DNA from: Firmicutes bacterium UBA7510
GTDB lineage: Bacteria > Bacillota > Clostridia > Tissierellales > Sedimentibacteraceae
DNA length: 64,000 nucleotides
Reading direction: 5' to 3'
NCBI GenBank assembly: GCA_002479485.1
Contig: DLNM01000032.1
Coordinates: 60,197-124,196, forward strand
Program-made: the position numbers and the translations under genes
The notes under the pieces: model-generated
What the model saw: the letters and a program-made list of their open reading frames with translations, nothing else
Database searches by the model: none
Told to the model about the DNA's origin: nothing
In this document: positions 29,299 to 38,607 of the stretch, piece by piece
How the letters are laid out: the number at the start of each line of letters is the position of its first letter
Numbering within the stretch: the first letter of the stretch is position 1

Positions 29299-30357
29299 TT
29301 ATTCGCCTCCTTGATTTGGAGTTAACATACATACGTCATAGCCTGTCAATTCTTTTAATTTATCTTTTCCTGCTAGATAGCTTTCTTCCATTTTTGGTGT
29401 GATAAGAATATGACCTACACCTAATTCAGCAAAATTCAGAGCTCTGTCCAACATTTTTTCATATGGCTCTCTTACTATATATACTGCCCTACCTAGCCCC
29501 TCTAAAATATTCATCAAATAGTTTTTACCCCAACCGTAATCTGAATTTGCCCAAATTGGTCTTGTACCTGCTATTGTTGCATTTGTTATAAACCTATACT
29601 TTATGTTTTTACTTTCTAAAAACTGACAAACACTTCTTCCTATTGAAAAACATTCCTCAACAAGTTCCTCATTATTATCTCCATTGTAATCAATATTTAA
29701 TAAAACAGTAACAATAAGCTCAAGAGTATAATCATACTTCTTTACCATTAAGTGCCCAACTCTTGCTGTTTGAACCCATGAAATCATTTTTTGCGGCTCT
29801 TGTCCTGTATAGTCATTAAACCCCGCTGTAAGTATCGGATCTTCAAATATGAATCTATTTATTGATATATCACCGATATAACCACTTAGCTTTATCTCAA
29901 TATCTGGTAGTTTACTTTCTTTAGGAATAGCAACTACTTCTTCAATACAGCTATAATCTCCTATAGTTTCACTAATACCTAAAAAATCTCCTCCAAATAT
30001 TGTAGCACCATATAAAAAGTACCTTCCTCTTTTTGGTATTGATGCTCTAAATCTTCTTTCCAATTTTTGTCTTGGCATCAAATAGTGACTACTTTCTAGG
30101 ATATTGTTATCAAATTTCTCACTATTTTTTAAAAACAATTCAATTTCTTTTGAAAACTTTTCTTTTAGTCTTAAAAAAGCAACAAAACGTCGTGTCCTGT
30201 TTTGTAAAATACATACTATATCGAACTCTTCATTTGGCTCTACTAATGTTAATGAAGTGTTTTGAGTGTATTCTATACCTTTTAAGGCGTTCTTAATAGA
30301 ATTTTGTTCAATTATATATACAATTAATATAATGGTTATTAATGTTAATAAAAACAT
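29299..30357 (-). CDS. DUF58 domain protein
   Basis: 352 aa. One N-terminal membrane helix, then a beta-rich segment, then the DUF58 signature around residues 185-215 (FNDYTGQEPQKMISWVQTARVGHLMVKKYD, shortened family form Y..G..pr.I.W...Ar...l.vk). DUF58 is a degenerate von Willebrand A-like domain found next to MoxR ATPases. Between moxR and the DUF4129-like gene with gaps of two bases and one base, so all three are one operon. Confidence 0.85.
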   Translation of the reverse strand: MFLLTLITIILIVYIIEQNSIKNALKGIEYTQNTSLTLVEPNEEFDIVCILQNRTRRFVAFLRLKEKFSKEIELFLKNSEKFDNNILESSHYLMPRQKLERRFRASIPKRGRYFLYGATIFGGDFLGISETIGDYSCIEEVVAIPKESKLPDIEIKLSGYIGDISINRFIFEDPILTAGFNDYTGQEPQKMISWVQTARVGHLMVKKYDYTLELIVTVLLNIDYNGDNNEELVEECFSIGRSVCQFLESKNIKYRFITNATIAGTRPIWANSDYGWGKNYLMNILEGLGRAVYIVREPYEKMLDRALNFAELGVGHILITPKMEESYLAGKDKLKELTGYDVCMLTPNQGGE

Positions 30358-30359
30358 AT

Positions 30360-31304
30360 TTATACCCTTTCTAATGGTACTGGTATGTTTTTTATAATAT
30401 CATCTAAATATGTAGCTGTATCTTTTGATCTTCTCCCACCAGCAGACACGATACGGTGGCATAATACATCATGCGCAACAAACTGTACATCTTCAGGTAA
30501 AACATAATCTCTACCATTTATAGCAGCATAGGCTTGGCTAGCTTTGTATAGAGCTATAGCTCCACGGGTTGATACGCCTGCTAGAAACCTTTTATCATCT
30601 CGTGTTTTCGTTACAATTTCCATCATATATTCCGAAACATCTTTATTAACCGTAACTAGGCTAAAGTTGTCCTTAACATATTTTGTCTCTTCACTATTTA
30701 CTACGCAATCTAAACTTTCCACAATATCTATGGTTGATTTTCTAGATATAACCTCTAGCTCTTGTTCTTTTTGCATGTATCCAAGAGATAATCTCATAAA
30801 AAATCTGTCTATCTGAGCCTCTGGCAATGGAAAGGTTCCTGATGATTCAATAGGATTTTGTGTAGCCATAACCATAAATGGTTCATCAAGCTTCATTGTT
30901 TCACCATCAACAGTTATTTGTTTTTCTTCCATAGCTTCTAATAAACTTGATTGAGTACGAGGCGTCGCTCTGTTTATTTCATCAGCAAGCACTATATTAG
31001 AAAATAAAGGACCACGTCTGAATATAAATTCTCCTTCTTTATTATTATAATAATTTATTCCTGTTAAATCTGATGGCAATAAATCAGGAGTAAATTGAAT
31101 CCTTTTGAATTTTCCACCAATTGATTTTGCAAATGCTCTTAAAAGCATTGTTTTTCCTGTACCTGGAACATCCTCTAACAGTACATGTCCTGAACATATA
31201 AAAGAAACTATGATCAAATTTATAACTTCATCCTTACCTAAAATAACTTTTGAACAATTACTTAGTATTTTGTCTTTATATTCCACAAATCGTTTAGTTT
31301 CCAT
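30360..31304 (-). CDS. MoxR-family AAA+ ATPase
   Basis: 314 aa. Walker A (EDVPGTGKTML, about 40-50), Walker B (VLADEINRATP, about 106-116), sensor 1 (VMATQNPIE) and the C-terminal sensor-2 lid (DYVLPEDVQ, RRSKDTATYLDDI). MoxR ATPases act as chaperones for partner complexes carrying vWA/DUF58 proteins. First gene of the moxR-DUF58-DUF4129-tadA-M20 run. Confidence 0.92.
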   Translation of the reverse strand: METKRFVEYKDKILSNCSKVILGKDEVINLIIVSFICSGHVLLEDVPGTGKTMLLRAFAKSIGGKFKRIQFTPDLLPSDLTGINYYNNKEGEFIFRRGPLFSNIVLADEINRATPRTQSSLLEAMEEKQITVDGETMKLDEPFMVMATQNPIESSGTFPLPEAQIDRFFMRLSLGYMQKEQELEVISRKSTIDIVESLDCVVNSEETKYVKDNFSLVTVNKDVSEYMMEIVTKTRDDKRFLAGVSTRGAIALYKASQAYAAINGRDYVLPEDVQFVAHDVLCHRIVSAGGRRSKDTATYLDDIIKNIPVPLERV

Positions 31305-31452
31305 TGCACTACTCCTTTTTTATGTTAATATATGGTAAATTAATTTTACTATAAAATACAAAATATTTCAATAATGTTTAAAATATTTAATTATTTTAAT
31401 TTTGTAGAAATATAATTCAAAAAATGGTATAATAGTGGCATATTTAAAATGG

Positions 31453-31469
31453 TTCAAACGTAGTTTGAA
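31453..31469. promoter_or_regulatory. 17-bp palindrome upstream of glycosyltransferase gene
   Basis: TTCAAAC-GTA-GTTTGAA, perfect 7-bp arms, 44 bases before the start codon. It could be an operator; no regulator gene is adjacent. Confidence 0.35.
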
Positions 31470-31513
31470 ACTATGATAAACTATAATATTGTTAATTTTT
31501 TGGAGGAATTAAT

Positions 31514-32563
31514 TTGCAAAGTATATCTATTGTTATTCCTTCCTTAAATCCTGATGAGAAGCTTATAGAAGTAGTTGAATCAATAATTAGTAGGGGTTTT
31601 GAAAGCATCATTATTGTAAATGATGGTAGCGATAAGGAATATGACAAATATTTTGACTTAACAAAAAAGCATAAGGGATGTGTAGTTCTTAAACACTGTA
31701 AGAACTTAGGAAAAGGTCGAGCATTAAAAACTGCATTTAATTATTTTATAAATACATATTCAGATAATATTGGACTAATAACTGTTGATGCTGATAACCA
31801 ACATTACATCGACGACATTTGTAATTGTGCTATAGCTTTACAAGAAAGAAGCAACAGTTTAATTTTAGGTAGCAGAAATTTTGATTTAAATAATGTTCCT
31901 TTAAAAAGTAAGTTTGGCAATAAAATTACTAAATTCATTTTTAAATCATTATGTGGTATTAATCTTAGCGATACACAAACCGGTCTTAGAGCTATACCAA
32001 CAAGTTTAGTTAAAGAATTTATTGATATTGATGGTGAAAGATACGAGTTTGAAACAAATATGCTAATAGAAGCAAAACTAAGAAATGTAAAAATAGAAGA
32101 AGTTAAAATTCAAACTATTTACATAGAAAATAATAAATCCTCTCACTTTAATCCACTGAGGGATTCATTTAAAATTTATTTATTGATATTTAAGTTTTGT
32201 TCTGTATCATTTTTATCTTCAATTATTGATTTAGGATTATTTGCCTTATTTATGCTTTTATTTAAGGGATTTGATTTATCAACAAAAATATTTTTATCAA
32301 CTGCATTGTCTCGTATATTGTCGTCGTTATTTAACTTCTATATCAATAAAAATGTTGTTTTTAACAATGGTTCAAATACAAAGACGACAATGGTTAAGTA
32401 CTATACCCTTGCCGTCATTCAGATGTCTTTATCATATTTAGGCGTTTATTTATTATCAAAAATATTACACTTTAATAGTACCGCAATAAAATTATTTGTA
32501 GATATAGTTTTATTTGCATTAAGCTTTCAAATACAAAGAGAATGGGTTTTTAAAAGTTTTTAA
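31514..32563 (+). CDS. Family 2 glycosyltransferase fused to GtrA-like membrane domain
   Basis: 349 aa starting with TTG, supported by GGAGGAATTAA just upstream. N-terminal GT-A domain (residues 1-210): VIPSLNPDEKL, IIVNDGSD and TVDADNQH (DxD-like metal site). C-terminal GtrA domain (about 225-349) with four helices and the ending REWVFK. Such proteins add or flip polyprenyl-linked sugars for wall or teichoic-acid decoration (DPM1-like). The last 14 bases overlap the end of the convergent zinc-ribbon gene. Confidence 0.85.
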   Translation: MQSISIVIPSLNPDEKLIEVVESIISRGFESIIIVNDGSDKEYDKYFDLTKKHKGCVVLKHCKNLGKGRALKTAFNYFINTYSDNIGLITVDADNQHYIDDICNCAIALQERSNSLILGSRNFDLNNVPLKSKFGNKITKFIFKSLCGINLSDTQTGLRAIPTSLVKEFIDIDGERYEFETNMLIEAKLRNVKIEEVKIQTIYIENNKSSHFNPLRDSFKIYLLIFKFCSVSFLSSIIDLGLFALFMLLFKGFDLSTKIFLSTALSRILSSLFNFYINKNVVFNNGSNTKTTMVKYYTLAVIQMSLSYLGVYLLSKILHFNSTAIKLFVDIVLFALSFQIQREWVFKSF

Positions 32564-33722
32564 CATCTGTGACTAGCCATTTGCCATCTATTTTTGCATA
32601 ATATACTTCATAGGCAACTGGATAGTCTCTTCTTTTATTATTTCCATATGTGATATAATAATTAAATTTCACTTGTATTGATGCATGATTTTCATCATAC
32701 CATAGCATATTGCCAAACTCTATATTTTCATATCCAAATGTACTATGCTCTGGAAACCAACCATTATAGAATTCACCTAAGGTATCATAAATTTGCGTAT
32801 TTTTATATATATACTCGGATAATTCTGAAAATTTACAGTCCTCAGCTACAAAAGCAGCATATTTTTTAGCGAATTCCTCAGCCATTGGCTTTAATTCTTT
32901 TAATACATCCGGAGAAATGGTAGCTATGACTTCATAGTTATCATCTTTTAAATCTATGTTACAAAATTCACCATCTTTTCTCTTTGCATGTACAGAAGAA
33001 ACGCCCATTAAGTCATTTACTTCGTAGCATAAAATCTTTGGATGTTTGTAATCTAAATCCTTAATTCCACTGTAGTATGAATACTTTTCTCCATCGTTTA
33101 CAACATACTCTTCAGTTAATAAAATATCATTTAAAAAAACATCTATCCCTGATGGCGCATATATTTTAACACTTTCGGTATAAATATCTTGTTCAGGTGC
33201 ATTTACCAGCCATGTATTGAAATAGTTAAATTTTTTTTCATCTGTTTTACTTACTTTATATTCTTTTAATTTTTTTCCATTAAATTGAACTTTGTAAAAA
33301 TCATCTTTTTCCGTTGATAAAGCTGAATTTTTTACTATAATAGCTTTATCATGATTTGCTCCATATTCTCTTTTAATATACATAGCAAATTCTCTTTTTG
33401 TGTTAAATTTATCTTCTTTAATTCCATTATATTTCATGATCTCTTCATAATTATCGCTTTTAATTAAGTCTATATATTTATTTAAAAAGACCTCTGAATT
33501 ATAATTTTCCAATCCGTATAAATAAATGTATAATCCTATAAAATATGTGGTAACAAGAATTAACGGAATAACTAAACCAAACATTATATAAAATACAGGT
33601 TTAGTTTTTCTTTTTTTAGAACTAATAAGCTTCACCTCTTCATATAAATCATATCCACAATTTTGACAAACTGTTGCGTACATATCGTTTCTAGCATCAC
33701 ATCTATAACATATTTTTTCCAC
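32550..33722 (-). CDS. Zinc-ribbon, single-pass membrane protein, TcaA-like
   Basis: 390 aa from a GTG at 33722 placed five bases after GGAGG; an in-frame TTG four codons upstream overlaps that site and is less likely. Cytosolic N-terminal zinc ribbon CYRC...CQNC (about residues 4-25), one transmembrane helix (about 46-70), then an extracellular part with repeated NTF2/TcaA-like segments (residues 75-390, including QIYDTLGEFYNGW). Resembles TcaA/YvbJ-type proteins linked to wall stress, but homology is judged by layout only. Overlaps the convergent glycosyltransferase gene. Confidence 0.65.
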   Translation of the reverse strand: MEKICYRCDARNDMYATVCQNCGYDLYEEVKLISSKKRKTKPVFYIMFGLVIPLILVTTYFIGLYIYLYGLENYNSEVFLNKYIDLIKSDNYEEIMKYNGIKEDKFNTKREFAMYIKREYGANHDKAIIVKNSALSTEKDDFYKVQFNGKKLKEYKVSKTDEKKFNYFNTWLVNAPEQDIYTESVKIYAPSGIDVFLNDILLTEEYVVNDGEKYSYYSGIKDLDYKHPKILCYEVNDLMGVSSVHAKRKDGEFCNIDLKDDNYEVIATISPDVLKELKPMAEEFAKKYAAFVAEDCKFSELSEYIYKNTQIYDTLGEFYNGWFPEHSTFGYENIEFGNMLWYDENHASIQVKFNYYITYGNNKRRDYPVAYEVYYAKIDGKWLVTDVKNF

Positions 33723-33759
33723 AGTTACCTCCAAACACTTTATACTTTCTTAAAAGCGT

Positions 33760-34773
33760 TTATTTTTTTATTAAAAATGACGTTGGAACTTCTCTAGCTC
33801 CATACAATGCGAAGGTACTGTTTATTATTTTATCCTCATATACCATAACTGTTGAAGTACCCCCGTCTAAATTAGCTGCATTATATGCACCATACTCAAC
33901 CATTACATCTATGCAATCTTTATAAGTAGCACCTAAGCTTGAGGATTGTCTCCCATCTATAACAAGCAGCAAAACTGTTCCGTCTTTTCTTTGGCCAATT
34001 ACAGTACGAGGATTTAATCCTCCTCCTGTTCCAATAGCCTGAGCAGGTTCTCCATTAATTATATAAAAAGGACCAAAGCTAACTGCATCTCTAATACCCA
34101 AGTCTAACGCCTCTTGACCCGTATAATTGCCAAGAACTAACACATTATTATTATCAAACCCAATTAGATTATGTCTTATATCCAGTCCTCCTGATATTAT
34201 CTTACCGTGTTGTATAACTATGCCTAGAGGATCTCCACCATGTCCCATTCCGCCTTCATCTACAAATCCTCCTGCATTTACTCCACCTATGGCATCTTCT
34301 CTTTTTACCATTTTATCGGTTCTCTCTCCACTAGCTCCGAGGTTTTTTGTAACACCAACATATAGTCTAGATGGATCTCTAATTATCATCATTTTTCCCT
34401 TAAATGTGCTCCCAGACACATCTTCAATTTTTATTGAATTTAATTCTTCCTCAACTATATTTTCTTCGGTTGGTATATCTATTAAGTCAGTATTTGTTGA
34501 TTCTTCAAAAGTTACTATAGTATTTTGAGATAAAATCTCCTCTACTCTTTCTTCACCTAAAAACCCAGTAGCTAAAAATTTAGCAGCACTGGTTTCCATA
34601 ACAGTTGTTACAAATAAACCTCTTATATAATTTGATGGTCCATGAAGTATTAACAATACTGTTCCTAATAAGGTAATAAGAATCCATATTAAGGTTATTA
34701 ATAATATATTTAATACAGTTATAATCGGTCTAAATCTCTTCTTTTTAGTTTTAATTACTAATTCTTGAGTCAA
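33760..34773 (-). CDS. Phosphodiester glycosidase (NAGPA-domain) membrane-anchored protein
   Basis: 337 aa. One N-terminal membrane helix (about 20-45), then an extracellular NAGPA domain: VNAGGFVD, GPFYIINGEP, NPRTVIGQRKDGTVLLLVIDGR, GAYNAANLDGGTSTVMV. The family includes the mammalian uncovering enzyme and bacterial exopolysaccharide-modifying proteins. Located between the TcaA-like gene and a divergent PIG-L enzyme; all suggest surface-polysaccharide work. Confidence 0.88.
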   Translation of the reverse strand: MTQELVIKTKKKRFRPIITVLNILLITLIWILITLLGTVLLILHGPSNYIRGLFVTTVMETSAAKFLATGFLGEERVEEILSQNTIVTFEESTNTDLIDIPTEENIVEEELNSIKIEDVSGSTFKGKMMIIRDPSRLYVGVTKNLGASGERTDKMVKREDAIGGVNAGGFVDEGGMGHGGDPLGIVIQHGKIISGGLDIRHNLIGFDNNNVLVLGNYTGQEALDLGIRDAVSFGPFYIINGEPAQAIGTGGGLNPRTVIGQRKDGTVLLLVIDGRQSSSLGATYKDCIDVMVEYGAYNAANLDGGTSTVMVYEDKIINSTFALYGAREVPTSFLIKK

Positions 34774-34927
34774 ATTTGTCCTCCAAAATTAAAAATTATA
34801 TATAATATTACATATTAATCTATTATTCTACATTGTTATTAATATACCATACTTATAGCTTTAAGTAAATATTATGTAGACATATGGCAGTAAAAATTAT
34901 AAAATTAAAAGAAAAAAGGATTTTACA

Positions 34928-36136
34928 ATGTCAAAAAAATTACTACTCTTTTTAACAAAATTGAAAATATTGTTAATAATCTTATTTAGTTTATGTACTA
35001 TAATAGTCCACGGTGATATATCCACGGAAATTACAAAAAATTGCCACATAACTTCTAGCAAAAGTATTAATAATATAATAGACGGTAGATATTCAACAAA
35101 CTTAGCTCTATCTGAAAATGATAATATTGGGATAAAAGGTGATAAGCATATTAAAGCAATTTATATACTATGGGATAATATACCTAGTAGCTTTTCTATT
35201 AAAGATGCTTCAGGAAATTTGATATCTTCCTATGACAGAAAAGATAATATATTTCTTCATCAATTAATTAAAATAGATAAAGATATAAATAACTTGAATT
35301 TAACTATTGATAGTGGAAACTGTAAAATAGCAGAAATTTATGTTTTTAGTGATGGTCATTTGCCAGAATGGGTACAGGATTGGAAAGAGCCATACGAAAA
35401 AGCTGACATGCTTTTACTACCTACACATGCTGATGATGAGCATTTATTTTTTGGTGGAACTATGCCTTATTATGCAGGCGAACTAAAATTAAAGGTACAA
35501 GTGGCTTATTTGACCAATCATTATAATTTCAGAGTACATGAACTTTTAAATGGATTATGGTCTGTTGGCATTAGAGCTTATCCAATAATTCCAGAATTTC
35601 ATGACTATTATGCTTCCTCTTTAGATGAAGCAAAACAATTGTACAATGAAGATGAAATTCTAGGTCATCAGGTTGAATTATTAAGAAGATTCAAACCATA
35701 TGTTGTTATAGGTCACGATTTAAACGGAGAATATGGGCACGGTGTACATATGCTCAATGCTAATAGCCTTACAAAGGCGTTAGAAATAAGCAGTGATAAT
35801 ACAATGTTTGCAGAATCAGCGAAAAAATATGGAGTATGGGATGTACCAAAATGTTATCTTCATCTTTATAAAAATAACAGGCTATCTATGAACTGGGATG
35901 TACCTTTAAAAAAATTTAATAATAAAACAGCCTTTGAAATGGCAGTCATAGGATTTTCAAAGCACATTTCTCAACAAGAATTCTTTTCTGTAGGAAAAAA
36001 AGGAGTGTTTGACTGTAGATCATTTGGTTTATATCGCTCAACAGTTGGAGAAGATAAAGTAAAAAACGACTTTCTAGAAAACATAAACATAAAAACACAT
36101 AAATCTAATAAATTTTCTATAGATTTAATTAGGTAA
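34928..36136 (+). CDS. Exported PIG-L/LmbE-like deacetylase with N-terminal beta domain
   Basis: 402 aa. N-terminal hydrophobic signal/anchor (about 10-28), a beta-rich discoidin-like segment (30-140), then a PIG-L domain with HADDEHLFFGG (HxDD zinc/catalytic motif, about 168-178) and the distal ligand region HDLNGEYGHGVHML. The family removes N-acetyl groups from GlcNAc-type sugars using zinc. Secreted forms probably act on wall or extracellular glycans. Faces the NAGPA gene divergently. Confidence 0.85.
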   Translation: MSKKLLLFLTKLKILLIILFSLCTIIVHGDISTEITKNCHITSSKSINNIIDGRYSTNLALSENDNIGIKGDKHIKAIYILWDNIPSSFSIKDASGNLISSYDRKDNIFLHQLIKIDKDINNLNLTIDSGNCKIAEIYVFSDGHLPEWVQDWKEPYEKADMLLLPTHADDEHLFFGGTMPYYAGELKLKVQVAYLTNHYNFRVHELLNGLWSVGIRAYPIIPEFHDYYASSLDEAKQLYNEDEILGHQVELLRRFKPYVVIGHDLNGEYGHGVHMLNANSLTKALEISSDNTMFAESAKKYGVWDVPKCYLHLYKNNRLSMNWDVPLKKFNNKTAFEMAVIGFSKHISQQEFFSVGKKGVFDCRSFGLYRSTVGEDKVKNDFLENINIKTHKSNKFSIDLIR

Positions 36137-36140
36137 ATAT

Positions 36141-36770
36141 TATTTTCTTCGACATACTTTTGTTGTGAATTTAAGGTGAGCAATAAATATAAAAAAAGTT
36201 TCTGTCTCCGCAACGAGATTTACCTTGATATTTATAAGGAAGGTAAATCTCGTTGAAGTCGCATAAACTTTTTTATATTCATTGCCTCCATAACACCGAA
36301 AATCAAAGAAAAATAAAAAGCATTTTTCTTTGATTTTCTACTGCATTGGCGTGTTCTTCTAATACATAGTTACTTGAAAATTCTGAATATGTTTAGTGGG
36401 GTGATGACCTAAGTACATTGAAGGCATAATAGAATTAACTTTTACACAATTTCTGTACTTAAACTACTTTGACCTTTTACAGTGTTAGTACGCCTTCATG
36501 ACCCCCAGCCTACTAACAAGCTTAGTAAAAAGCTCTGCCAAAAACGCAGATAACCAAAGAAAAATCCTTTTATTTTTCTTTGGTTATCTGTTGCTATGAA
36601 TAGCGAAGTATATAAGAGACGTTTATGTGACTTAATGAGGCTTTCCCATCCTTAACAAAAATCAAGGGAAACCGAATTACGGAACAGAAACGTCTCTTAT
36701 ATGCTTTGCTCTACTCAGATTCGTGACTAAAGTATATCGAAGAAACAAAATAGTCTACTAAGCTTATTCA
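36141..36770. repeat. Large folded intergenic element, copy 2 (candidate structured RNA or MITE)
   Basis: Second copy of the element at 10970-11628, again between tail-to-tail genes and starting five bases after the PIG-L stop. All main arms are kept, including the 16-bp hairpin (36211-36226/36240-36255), both 17-bp hairpins and the 23-bp stem with the same two G-U pairs. Terminal inverted repeat is almost intact: 36144-36160 pairs with 36729-36745 at 16 of 17 positions. A further 7-bp pairing TGAAGGC/GCCTTCA links 36419-36425 with 36492-36498. Loops differ from copy 1. The internal loop of the last stem is nearly identical in both copies. Confidence 0.85.
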
Positions 36771-36779
36771 ACTAAATTC

Positions 36780-38594
36780 TTATTCCGTTTTTAATGACTC
36801 AATATATTGCCTTGTTTTAACAAGTTCTTTGTTTAATGATAGATAATCTAACGAAATTCCATCATCTATTGAACGTTCAATATTTATTTCATATATATTG
36901 TTTATGCCATATTTTTCACTTTCAATATCAATTGCTTCTGTTTTAGCATATGTCTGTTCAATAAAATCATAAGTTCTTGCATGAGATAAAATATTTAAGC
37001 TTATTTTTTTTACATTTTTATCATTATTTATAAATTGTGTATAGTCTTCTAAATAATACTTAGCAAATGTCTTATAATCAAAGTTTACTAAAGTTTTTGT
37101 TCCATCTGAACTGTAGATAAACACATTTTTAAACTTGACATTGTTTATATAATTTTCATCACAAAATATTTTATATCTAGCTTTTATAAATTCATCCATC
37201 CTAGCTATTTCCATAATTTTTGTGTATATTGAAGTATCATATTCATTAAATTCTTCCTTATAATTGTCTGGAAGCTTATATGTTCTAACTACTTTTTTAC
37301 CATTATTTAAATAATAAATTATATTAACTTCTCTATAGGTATATGTTGGTTCCTCGCTCATTAACATTTGTTGCAATTCAATTACTTTCTTTATACTTTC
37401 TTTTTCATGAAGTATTACTAGACTATCATTACCCTTAACTTCTTCATATTTAGCTTCTAGTAAAGATCTCCAATTATATGATGTTTCTTTTAACATCTTA
37501 GCACCTTTTAAGTATGACAGACTATCCCCTATATATACAGCTTTAACATCTGAATCATCAGGAACATATGCTGATTTTTCGTTCAATATAAAAGATGTAG
37601 TGAAGATAGCAGTAATTATTATGATAATAAATGGTATATATATTTTCAATGCTTGAATTGAAATTTTAAATGTTTTATTAAATGCTGATATTAATATATA
37701 ATAACTTAGCATAGATAAAATCACTAACACAACTACTAAAGTAAATAAGTTTGATCCCATCATAACCATTGTTATAAGCATTGGTGCAATTAAAGACGCA
37801 AAAAGTGACATAAAGTACTTAAAGCTACTATGAATGATGAAATCACCTGTTCTTTCATTCTTTCTTTTTTTAGCAAAAATTATTGTAATAATATATACAA
37901 CAGCGCAAGATGCGAACAATCTAATAAAGAAGAATACATCTATATTACCTTTTACACCATAATCTATAAAATATATTTTATCTAATGGAAGTATGTTTTC
38001 TAACAATGATTTAGACATAATTTCTGTACTAATACCGATTATTACAGAATCTAAAATATAAAATATATAAGTTGTTATAAAATATAATATAAGAGGCAAC
38101 ATAAAATTAAATAAACTTACTAACACTGAAACTGTAGTATTACCAGTAAGTTCAGAAGATAGTGTTATTATAAAAATAAAAAGCATCAACCAAGCATACA
38201 TTACCTGAGTATATGATAAGTATTTATCAATAAAATTCATATATTTAATATTTGATAATATTGAACCTGAAGCGCTTGCTATCAAAAATGTTAATAAAAA
38301 TGTAATAGTACAAAATATAACATTTGATATTAATGCTATATTAATTCTTTTTGTCAAACTAATAGGTTTTGATAAATAATAAGAAATTTTTCTATCATCA
38401 TGTAGAAATATTAAATCTGAAAAAGTACTTATTAATATAATTAATGATGCAATAAATAATGCACTTACCGAAAAAAATTCATAGGCTGACTTAAATAATA
38501 TTGGCAAGACTATTGCAACTACAATACATATTGCTATATTTAATAAGAACCAATTCTTTTTACTTTTTAATGAGTGTATAATTAAACCTGTCAT
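36780..38594 (-). CDS. ABC transporter permease-like membrane protein
   Basis: 604 aa. About ten hydrophobic helices in the first 345 residues (two blocks, 15-200 and 225-345), then a soluble extracytoplasmic-looking domain of about 240 residues. Starts 13 bases after the ABC ATPase gene, so it is the permease of that transporter. The large C-terminal soluble domain is unusual for ABC-2 permeases. Substrate unknown; related operons with YtrA regulators respond to cell-wall antibiotics. Confidence 0.75.
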   Translation of the reverse strand: MTGLIIHSLKSKKNWFLLNIAICIVVAIVLPILFKSAYEFFSVSALFIASLIILISTFSDLIFLHDDRKISYYLSKPISLTKRINIALISNVIFCTITFLLTFLIASASGSILSNIKYMNFIDKYLSYTQVMYAWLMLFIFIITLSSELTGNTTVSVLVSLFNFMLPLILYFITTYIFYILDSVIIGISTEIMSKSLLENILPLDKIYFIDYGVKGNIDVFFFIRLFASCAVVYIITIIFAKKRKNERTGDFIIHSSFKYFMSLFASLIAPMLITMVMMGSNLFTLVVVLVILSMLSYYILISAFNKTFKISIQALKIYIPFIIIIITAIFTTSFILNEKSAYVPDDSDVKAVYIGDSLSYLKGAKMLKETSYNWRSLLEAKYEEVKGNDSLVILHEKESIKKVIELQQMLMSEEPTYTYREVNIIYYLNNGKKVVRTYKLPDNYKEEFNEYDTSIYTKIMEIARMDEFIKARYKIFCDENYINNVKFKNVFIYSSDGTKTLVNFDYKTFAKYYLEDYTQFINNDKNVKKISLNILSHARTYDFIEQTYAKTEAIDIESEKYGINNIYEINIERSIDDGISLDYLSLNKELVKTRQYIESLKTE

Positions 38595-38607
38595 ACTATC
38601 CTCCTAT

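Noticed and set aside
33723..33734. TTG start for the TcaA-like protein
   Set aside because: The TTG overlaps GGAGG itself; the GTG at 33722 is correctly spaced.
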